Assembly: GCA_002011685.1 (NCBI GenBank)
Contig: MTOL01000279.1
Location: 209 to 5,307 of the forward strand
DNA from: Deferribacteres bacterium JdFR-76
GTDB taxonomy: Bacteria; Zhuqueibacterota; JdFR-76
Length of the DNA stretch: 5,099 nt
Direction: 5' to 3'
Of the stretch, positions 1-5,099 are shown piece by piece (position 1 is the stretch's first letter; every line of letters starts with the position of its first letter). The notes under the pieces are model-generated. The model was given only the letters and a program-made list of their open reading frames with translations, searched no databases and was not told the DNA's origin. A program made the position numbers and the translations under genes.

Positions 1-26
1 GCCTTCCTCACTTTTTCAACTTTTTA

Positions 27-54
27 TTGCAATTCTTGCCGCAAATCTTAAATT
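27..54 (+). promoter_or_regulatory. weak sigma-70-like promoter candidate
   Basis: A TTGCAA box (27-32) and a TAAATT box (49-54) each match four of six consensus positions and are separated by 16 bases. Initiation would fall near position 61, just at the left arm of the inverted repeat at 62-86. The region is AT-rich, so such matches arise easily by chance. No Bacteroidota-type TAnnTTTG box was found. The real promoter may also lie upstream of the window. Confidence 0.2.
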
Positions 55-61
55 AACAGAA

Positions 62-86
62 AATTTGTTGTTTACCTCAACAAATT
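62..86. repeat. perfect 9-bp inverted repeat in the leader: operator or mRNA hairpin
   Basis: AATTTGTTG (62-70) is followed by a 7-base centre and then CAACAAATT (78-86), its exact reverse complement. Allowing a two-base bulge (A61-A62), the arms extend to CAGA (57-60) against TCTG (86-89). The structure ends exactly where the Shine-Dalgarno of the hydrolase gene begins (89-94). It could be the binding site of a dimeric repressor or activator, or a stem-loop in the mRNA leader that affects translation or stability. No U-run follows it, so it is not an intrinsic terminator. The repeat is seen directly; its role is inferred. Confidence 0.55.
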
Positions 87-88
87 CT

Positions 89-94
89 GGGAGG
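89..94 (+). promoter_or_regulatory. Shine-Dalgarno fixing the hydrolase start at 101
   Basis: GGGAGG lies six bases before the ATG at 101. The reading frame is open back to a TTG at 65, but that codon has no purine-rich site before it and lies inside the inverted repeat. Starting at 65 would also put a polar 12-residue tail ahead of a normal signal peptide. The ATG is therefore preferred. Confidence 0.85.
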
Positions 95-100
95 CTGTCC

Positions 101-2818
101 ATGAAACGTGCTGTCCCGCCCACGCCGCTGCACCGTTTGACATTTTTTGTGGTAACTTTGCTGGTCTTCCTCACCTCACTGAATGCTGCCGAAAAAAAAC
201 AGAGTGTCTTCCAGTTAAAAAACAGCCATATTATTTACAGCATCGTTCTCCAGGATTCCGGTCTCTATCAGGAATCGCTTAGAGCAACCTCTTCCTCGCC
301 ATTTGTCCATTCGGGTGATTTCTCATTCATAATCCAGTGGTCTGGATGGAGAGCTCCCGGAAAAGACAACAACGCAGAAAATCCCGTTTCCCTCAGCAAG
401 TTGCAGTTCAAATGGGTCTCTGCCTCGTTCGACACCCTGGGTCAGGTTCAAAATCTTCTTCTGAATTTTAGAGGAATCCACAATCCCTTCCATTTATCCA
501 TCCAGTATCGGCTGGGCAAGGATGATTTTTTCCTCCGGAAGCGATTGATCATTAAAGATCCATCTAACCGTTCCCATTTTCTTCATAAGACGAATTTAAT
601 TCTTACCGATCTCCGGCAGGTGACTCCGGTTAAAACCGGAGGATTTGGCCAGCCCGTTGCTTTTCGTATTGGAAAAGGCGGGATTTTTTTGGGTATTGAA
701 TATCCTGCTGCCACCACAATTTTGAAAAAGAAAAACAAGGGCTTTTTTCTGAAGGGTTTTGAGCTGGTCGGAGAGCGGATCGATTCAGCCGGTGTTTGCA
801 CGAGTTGGCTCGTCATCGGTTTTGCAGAAGATGGCCATATAAAACGGGCCTTCTGGCAATATCTCGATCGCATCCGCGTGGCCCCTTTGCGACCTTATCT
901 GCTGTATAATAGCTGGTACGATCTCCGGGCTCCAGAAATGGTTTCCGACCCCACAGCCGTCATGAACGAGGAGAATGTCCGGCGAATTATTGGGCTGTTT
1001 CGCAAAAATATGATTCAACCATTTGGCATCCACTTTGATGCTTTTGTGCTGGATGATGGGTGGGATATTTACCGCAGCGATTGGCAGTTGAACCCCGATC
1101 AGTTCCCCAACGGACTGGTCCCTATCGCCGAAGAGCTTGAAAAAGATTCCACCCACCTGGGTATCTGGTATGGTCCGATTGGTGGATATTCCCACCGCAA
1201 CTGGCGGGTGGGCTGGATGAAAGAGCAGGGTTATGAAACCGTAGGCACACAAATGTGTCTTGCCGGCAAAAACTACTTTCAACTTTTCAAAAGACGTGTA
1301 CTCGACAATGTCGTCAATGATGGTATCCGTTATTTTAAATGGGATGGCATCCAGTTCTCATGCAACGAACCGGACCACGGTCATCCCATCGGTCTTTACT
1401 CACGCAGAGCCATTTTGAAGGCGGTGGCAGAGCTCTGTAAAACAGTCCGTTTGGCTTCTCCAGAAGTATTTCTCAATATCACATCTGGGACCTGGCTAAG
1501 TCCCTGGTGGCTCCTTTACGCCAATCAGATCTGGATGCAAGGCTATGATTACGGATATGCCAATGTGCCATCAATCAGTAAGCGGGACGCCGCTATGACA
1601 TACCGCGATTACGTCCTCTACGATGATTTCCGCCGGAAGGGGTTCTGGTTTCCCATCGCCAATCTTATGACCCATGGCATTATCAAAGGCAATTTGCAAA
1701 AGCTGGGGGGAGAAACCGAACCTCTCGACAAGTTTACAGACAACGCAGTCCTTTATTTTGCGCGCGGCGTGAGCATGTGGGAACTCTACATCTCGCCGGA
1801 TCTGCTAACAGATGGCGAATGGCTGGCCATTGCCCAATCTATCCGCTGGGCCAAAGACCGATTTCCCATTCTTATGAACACGGAAATGATCGGCGGCGAC
1901 CCCGGCAACCGTGAAGCATACGGCTACGTTCATTTTAGAGGTGACCGTGGGATTGTGGCAGCCCGCAATCCCTATATCGAGCCCGCACATTTGCGGGTGC
2001 CCCTTTCGGCCGCTTATGGCTTGAATCCCCGTGCAAATTCCCTGATTGTGGAACAGATTTACCCGGTCCGCCGCTTCCTTCCGGGTATTTATTCAGAAGG
2101 TGGAATCCTCACCTTAGAACTTTCGGGATACGAAACGGCGGTTTACGAAATCTATCCCCTCGATCAGGCCCCATTGCCAGTAATTTCTGGTGTGATCATT
2201 ACAGATGTGAAAAAACAAGGAAACGCCTATTTTCTCACCCTGGCGCGCGGCAAATCGGTGCATTTGCTGAATGCTGAACGCATTCAGCAAATTCAGCTGA
2301 ATGGAAAATCTATTGCACTGCCCGAATTGGCAGACGCTTTGCGTGCTGCAAGAAACGGCGACGTATGGGCTGTAGTGAAAAGCATGCAAAAGAAAAGCGA
2401 TCGGCGCATGTTTTCGGTGGTACTGAACCTGCCCGAAGAAAGCAGAAAAACGGAGATCGCCGTTCTTCTGGAGACAAAAGCGCAATCCACTGTGTCTGAT
2501 TTCCCTGCCTGTCAGGTGAAGCTGGATGGGAAAAGGGTTCCTTCCTCCCTCCATGAACAAAAGCGAGCGTGGCGGTGGTTGAAATTTAAAGTTGATCCTT
2601 CAAGCCGCAATGCTACCATCCAGATCAAATTGGACCGTTCCTCAGCCGGCTGGCATGGGAAAATCTCCCTCTGGCTCGTAGGTCTAAAGCAGCTGGCCAC
2701 CCATTCCGTTACCATTCACACCGACGGCTCGCTGTCAGCTATCCGTCCCCCCCTACCGTCGCCATGGGAACAAGGCTATGTCCGGTATCATCAAAAATTG
2801 GCGGAAATAACAATGTAA
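101..2818 (+). CDS. secreted alpha-galactosidase-like glycoside hydrolase (GH36 / clan GH-D type)
   Basis: This 905-residue protein is predicted to hydrolyse an alpha-linked glycoside outside the cytoplasm. Residues 1-30 form a signal peptide: basic start (K2, R3), hydrophobic core about 13-27, Ala-Ala cleavage site near 29/30. Residues 31-260 look like the beta-rich N-terminal domain of GH36 enzymes. A (beta/alpha)8 barrel follows with NSW (270-272), DDGW (318-321), FKWD (412-415) and MTHG (523-526). By family analogy D415 is the nucleophile. D483 in GYDYGY (481-486) is the likely acid/base, although the usual GH36 SGGGRxD motif is absent. After about residue 600 come beta-rich C-terminal domains, the last (about 780-880) perhaps a carbohydrate-binding or jelly-roll module. 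At 905 residues it is longer than most GH36 enzymes (about 700-750). It ends in tandem TAA TAA stops, 31 bp before the symporter gene. Related proteins are sometimes labelled 'enterotoxin'; nothing here supports toxin activity. The superfamily is fairly secure, the substrate unknown. Confidence 0.85.
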   Translation: MKRAVPPTPLHRLTFFVVTLLVFLTSLNAAEKKQSVFQLKNSHIIYSIVLQDSGLYQESLRATSSSPFVHSGDFSFIIQWSGWRAPGKDNNAENPVSLSKLQFKWVSASFDTLGQVQNLLLNFRGIHNPFHLSIQYRLGKDDFFLRKRLIIKDPSNRSHFLHKTNLILTDLRQVTPVKTGGFGQPVAFRIGKGGIFLGIEYPAATTILKKKNKGFFLKGFELVGERIDSAGVCTSWLVIGFAEDGHIKRAFWQYLDRIRVAPLRPYLLYNSWYDLRAPEMVSDPTAVMNEENVRRIIGLFRKNMIQPFGIHFDAFVLDDGWDIYRSDWQLNPDQFPNGLVPIAEELEKDSTHLGIWYGPIGGYSHRNWRVGWMKEQGYETVGTQMCLAGKNYFQLFKRRVLDNVVNDGIRYFKWDGIQFSCNEPDHGHPIGLYSRRAILKAVAELCKTVRLASPEVFLNITSGTWLSPWWLLYANQIWMQGYDYGYANVPSISKRDAAMTYRDYVLYDDFRRKGFWFPIANLMTHGIIKGNLQKLGGETEPLDKFTDNAVLYFARGVSMWELYISPDLLTDGEWLAIAQSIRWAKDRFPILMNTEMIGGDPGNREAYGYVHFRGDRGIVAARNPYIEPAHLRVPLSAAYGLNPRANSLIVEQIYPVRRFLPGIYSEGGILTLELSGYETAVYEIYPLDQAPLPVISGVIITDVKKQGNAYFLTLARGKSVHLLNAERIQQIQLNGKSIALPELADALRAARNGDVWAVVKSMQKKSDRRMFSVVLNLPEESRKTEIAVLLETKAQSTVSDFPACQVKLDGKRVPSSLHEQKRAWRWLKFKVDPSSRNATIQIKLDRSSAGWHGKISLWLVGLKQLATHSVTIHTDGSLSAIRPPLPSPWEQGYVRYHQKLAEITM
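2262..2302. repeat. cluster of palindromes within the hydrolase gene
   Basis: ATTTGCTGAAT (2262-2272) and ATTCAGCAAAT (2282-2292) form a perfect 11-bp inverted repeat around a 9-base loop. The right arm overlaps a perfect 12-bp palindrome, ATTCAGCTGAAT (2291-2302). In total the GCTGAA/TTCAGC hexamer occurs five times in 41 bases. The stretch codes for residues 721-734 of the hydrolase, in its C-terminal beta-rich region, and the frame is uninterrupted. It may be an RNA hairpin or a protein-binding site, or the chance product of repeated Leu-Asn/Ile-Gln codons. Confidence 0.5.
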
Positions 2819-2849
2819 TAACGTCCAAACCGATCACTGGAGCGTTCCG

Positions 2850-4637
2850 ATGAAACTACTCTGGGTTGACTGGGCGGTAGTTTTTGCATTTTTCGCTATC
2901 TCACTCATCATTGGACTTGCAGTAAGCAAGAAATCGGGAGAGAGTTCCGCGGAATATTTCGCCTCGGGGCGGGCTATGCCATGGTGGCTCCTGGGTATTT
3001 CTATGGTCGCCACCACCTTTTCGGCAGATACACCAAACCTTGTTACCGATATGGTCCGCCAGCACGGAGTGGCCGGAAACTGGCTCTGGTGGGCCTTTTT
3101 GTTGACCGGAATGACGACGGTATTCGTATATGCAAAATTGTGGCGCCGTTCCAGCGTGCTTACCGACATTGAATTTTATGAATTGCGCTACAGCGGTAAG
3201 GCAGCCGCATTTCTCAGAGGATTTCGGGCCCTCTATCTGGGCGTATTTTTCAACGTCATCATTATGGCCACTGTTCTACTTGCTGCCATCAAAATTGGCG
3301 GTGTGATGCTGGGAATTTCACCTCTCTGGAGCGTTTCGCTTATTTCCGCCATCGTAGTGATCTACTCCATGCTAGGCGGCCTGCGTGGCGTTCTCATTAC
3401 CGACTTTCTGCAATTCTTCATGGCCATGGTCGGTTCCGTTGCTGCTGCCATCATCGTTGTGCGGTTGCCACAGGTGGGTGGACTCTCGCAGCTCCTTCAC
3501 CATCCCAATGTTTCAAAAAGCATATCACTGCTTCCGGATTTCTCAAATTCTTCCCTTGTACTTACCGTCTTTTTGATTCCTCTGCTGGTCCAGTGGTGGA
3601 GCGTCTGGTATCCAGGTGCTGAACCCGGCGGCGGCGGATACATTGCCCAGCGCATGCTGGCAGCCAAAAATGAACGCCATGCGGTGGCGGCAACCCTTCT
3701 ATTCAACATCGCTCATTATGCGCTCCGGCCCTGGCCCTGGATTCTGGTGGCTCTCGGCTCCCTCGTCGTTTTCCCCCAGCTCGGCGATCTGCAGAAGGCG
3801 TTCCCCAATATTCCCAAAGACATTCTGCGCCACGATCTGGCATATCCTGCCATGCTCACATTCCTCCCTCCCGGATTGATGGGGCTGATGATCGCTTCCC
3901 TTGTGGCCGCAGTGATGTCTACGATTTCCACACATCTGAACTGGGGCGCTTCGTACATCGTCAACGATTTCTACAAACGGTTTGTAAAACCCGATGCATC
4001 GGAAAAGGAGCTGGTTTTCACCGGGCGCGTTTCAACTTTTTTGCTGATGGTACTGGCAGCCATCCTCGCACTTTTTCTCAGCAATGCCCTGCAGGCTTTC
4101 CACATCATGCTGCAAATCGGTGCAGGAACGGGGTTGCTCTTTCTGCTGCGCTGGTTCTGGTGGCGAATTAATGCCGCCAGCGAAATCTCCGCAATGATCA
4201 TTTCGTTTCTGGTGGCCGTGTTCTTCGAGATGATTTATCCGGCCCTCGGACTGCCCAAACTGATCGAATGGCAACGGCTGGTGCTCGGCGTTTTCATTAC
4301 GACCGCAGGCTGGATCAGCGTAACACTGCTCACCCCACCCACAGATCCAAAAATTCTGGTGCAATTTTACAAGAAGGTCTATCCCGGTGGCCCCGGTTGG
4401 AGAGCGATTCACCCGTACCTGGCGGACGAACCGGATGCAAAGCGTTTGCCACTCGAGTGGAACCTGCCAACGGAATTGCTGTGCGTTTTCCTCGGCCTCA
4501 TTCTTGTGTACGGCTTTCTTTTCGGCATGGGATTTTTAATTTACGGAAACACGTTCCCGGCCGTTGTGGCCCTGGCCGCCTCCTCGTTGAGCGGGTTCGG
4601 CCTGGTTCGTGTCTGGCCGAGGCTCCGCTTCGATTAA
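2850..4637 (+). CDS. sodium:solute symporter, SSS family (probable sugar uptake)
   Basis: This 595-residue inner-membrane protein is predicted to import a solute, probably a sugar, with Na+. About 14 hydrophobic segments span its length, the first at residues 5-25. Family marks include EYFASGR followed by MPWW near residues 35-46, GG-7-D-2-Q (G176, G177, D185, Q188), and a glycine-rich PGAEPGGGGYIAQR (255-268). A354, S357 and T358, in a stretch that lines up without gaps with TM8 of Vibrio vSGLT as I remember it, match that protein's Na2 sodium-site residues A361, S364 and S365. A long hydrophilic loop (about 493-537, with PGGPGW near 511-516) precedes the last two membrane segments and is typical of one SSS subgroup. 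GGAG (2839-2842) lies seven bases before the ATG. The 31-bp gap after the hydrolase gene suggests one transcript. The family is secure; sugar as cargo is inferred from the neighbour only. Confidence 0.93.
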   Translation: MKLLWVDWAVVFAFFAISLIIGLAVSKKSGESSAEYFASGRAMPWWLLGISMVATTFSADTPNLVTDMVRQHGVAGNWLWWAFLLTGMTTVFVYAKLWRRSSVLTDIEFYELRYSGKAAAFLRGFRALYLGVFFNVIIMATVLLAAIKIGGVMLGISPLWSVSLISAIVVIYSMLGGLRGVLITDFLQFFMAMVGSVAAAIIVVRLPQVGGLSQLLHHPNVSKSISLLPDFSNSSLVLTVFLIPLLVQWWSVWYPGAEPGGGGYIAQRMLAAKNERHAVAATLLFNIAHYALRPWPWILVALGSLVVFPQLGDLQKAFPNIPKDILRHDLAYPAMLTFLPPGLMGLMIASLVAAVMSTISTHLNWGASYIVNDFYKRFVKPDASEKELVFTGRVSTFLLMVLAAILALFLSNALQAFHIMLQIGAGTGLLFLLRWFWWRINAASEISAMIISFLVAVFFEMIYPALGLPKLIEWQRLVLGVFITTAGWISVTLLTPPTDPKILVQFYKKVYPGGPGWRAIHPYLADEPDAKRLPLEWNLPTELLCVFLGLILVYGFLFGMGFLIYGNTFPAVVALAASSLSGFGLVRVWPRLRFD

Positions 4638-4725
4638 ACTGAAATCGGCAGGAACTTTTTAGAACCTCTCAGGGTTGATTAAACCGAAACGTTCTTCAAA
4701 AACAACTGGACGGAGGCATGCTACG
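4638..4725 (+). other. 88-bp intergenic gap without clear terminator
   Basis: No GC-rich stem followed by a T-run is visible. The short T5 at 4656-4660 has no hairpin before it. Small competing 4-bp stems can be drawn: AACC 4664-4667 or AACC 4682-4685, each against GGTT 4673-4676. A 13-base near-repeat, GATTAAACTGAAA (4632-4644) and GATTAAACCGAAA (4677-4689), flanks the first part of the gap. Read-through from the symporter gene into the lipoprotein gene is therefore plausible. Confidence 0.4.
4712..4716 (+). promoter_or_regulatory. Shine-Dalgarno deciding a TTG start at 4726
   Basis: GGAGG lies nine bases before TTG 4726. The earlier in-frame TTG at 4675 directly abuts AGGG with no spacer, so it is a poor start. 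An ATG at 4718 is out of frame and stops after three codons. Starting at 4726 also yields a textbook lipoprotein signal peptide. Confidence 0.75.
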
Positions 4726-5076
4726 TTGATAAAAAAAGCGGCAAGACTCTTTTTCGTTTTGGTATTGCTGGCCGCCTTCCAGGCTGGCTGCGGTAAGGAA
4801 TCCCCAGATGAAAACCTGCCGGATCTATCCGCGAGAGAGTTTGCCCAGCTCTACGCCCGGTCTCTTTTGCTGCAAAATAGTTTGGCCCCCCGCAAACAAC
4901 GCGAAGCTGCGCTCCGCTCTCTCTACAGAAAATACAAACTTGACCAAGAGACCTTCGAGCGGATACTGCACTATTACCAGAATCATCCGGAACGCTGGCT
5001 GAATGTACTGGAAGAGGCGAAGATGATCCTTGACAGCCTTCAAACATCCAATACCGCCACTGTTAAATCCAAATGA
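4726..5076 (+). CDS. small lipoprotein, DUF4296-like, unknown function
   Basis: This 116-residue protein begins MIKKAAR, followed by a hydrophobic stretch (residues 8-18) and QAGC, with C22 as the predicted lipidated cysteine of a relaxed lipobox. Residue 23 is Gly, not Asp, so by the E. coli Lol rule it would go to the outer membrane. The mature part is short, charged and probably all helical. Residues 63-105 follow the pattern 'LYRKYKL, then a ETFERILHYYQNHPERW helix, then a final helix'. This resembles DUF4296 lipoproteins of Bacteroidota, where a 'Y-Y-x-x-(H/N)-P' segment follows a 'kyg-(i/l)-t-x-x-x-F' segment. No catalytic residues are recognisable. The TTG start follows a strong GGAGG. 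It lies 88 bp behind the symporter gene and may be co-transcribed, though a link to sugar use is unproven. A longer form from TTG 4675 (133 residues) is possible but would put 17 polar residues before the signal. Confidence 0.75.
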   Translation: MIKKAARLFFVLVLLAAFQAGCGKESPDENLPDLSAREFAQLYARSLLLQNSLAPRKQREAALRSLYRKYKLDQETFERILHYYQNHPERWLNVLEEAKMILDSLQTSNTATVKSK

Positions 5077-5099
5077 GTGGGAAACGGAAGTAAAATCTC

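Noticed and set aside
65..100. TTG start at 65 giving a 917-residue hydrolase
   Set aside because: It has no Shine-Dalgarno, lies inside the inverted repeat and adds a polar tail ahead of a normal signal peptide; ATG 101 has GGGAGG at six-base spacing.
785..1282. Antisense open frame of 165 codons
   Set aside because: It lies wholly inside the hydrolase gene, opposite the catalytic barrel motifs; the composition is that of a shadow frame with no recognisable domain.
2114..2560. Antisense open frame of 148 codons
   Set aside because: It is opposite the hydrolase C-terminal region, with no recognisable domain or convincing start context.
3627..3638. GGC triplet run as a microsatellite
   Set aside because: It only encodes the four conserved glycines G260-G263 of the symporter motif.
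4032..4412. Antisense open frame of 126 codons
   Set aside because: It is opposite membrane segments of the symporter; its Gln/His/Glu-rich composition is what the complement of such codons yields.
4268..4642. Plus-strand open frame of 124 codons overlapping the symporter end
   Set aside because: It is a shifted frame of the symporter gene; the Arg/Pro/His-rich translation has no domain, and the true frame carries clear membrane segments.
4664..4685. Possible attenuator-like alternative hairpins
   Set aside because: The competing stems are only four base pairs each and no U-run follows, so there is no real support for a terminator or riboswitch.
5073..5093. ATG overlapping the lipoprotein stop codon (ATGA) as the start of a next gene
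   Set aside because: The frame closes at TAA 5091-5093 after six codons. GGAAG at 5085-5089 could instead serve a gene beginning beyond the window, which cannot be judged here.

Overview
The window looks like a small, densely packed bacterial gene cluster with all genes on the + strand: a secreted glycoside hydrolase, a sodium:solute symporter and a small lipoprotein. The base composition is close to balanced. The third gene resembles the DUF4296-type small lipoproteins of the Bacteroidota and relatives. With the style of the hydrolase and symporter, this suggests a Gram-negative from the wider FCB group (Bacteroidota, Rhodothermota, Calditrichota, KSB1-like lineages). That placement is inference, since no rRNA or other phylogenetic marker is present.

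Layout: 1-100 is a leader. It holds a weak promoter-like pair, a perfect 9-bp inverted repeat (62-86) and a strong Shine-Dalgarno. 101-2818 encodes a 905-residue exported enzyme of the alpha-galactosidase-like superfamily (GH36/clan GH-D type), with NSW, DDGW and KWD active-site motifs. A 31-bp gap follows. 2850-4637 encodes a 595-residue solute:sodium symporter (SSS family) with a conserved Na+ site. An 88-bp gap follows without a convincing terminator. 4726-5076 encodes a 116-residue lipoprotein that starts at a TTG codon. The last 23 bases carry no gene.

How they may work together: the enzyme would release a sugar from an alpha-linked glycoside outside the inner membrane, and the symporter would carry it inward using the sodium gradient. 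The short gap between the two genes makes co-transcription likely. The lipoprotein has no assigned function and may simply be a neighbour. The substrate cannot be read from the sequence. No CRISPR, mobile element, phage or toxin-antitoxin system is visible. The less ordinary observations are the leader inverted repeat, a dense cluster of palindromes inside the hydrolase gene, and the departure of the hydrolase acid/base region from the usual GH36 pattern.
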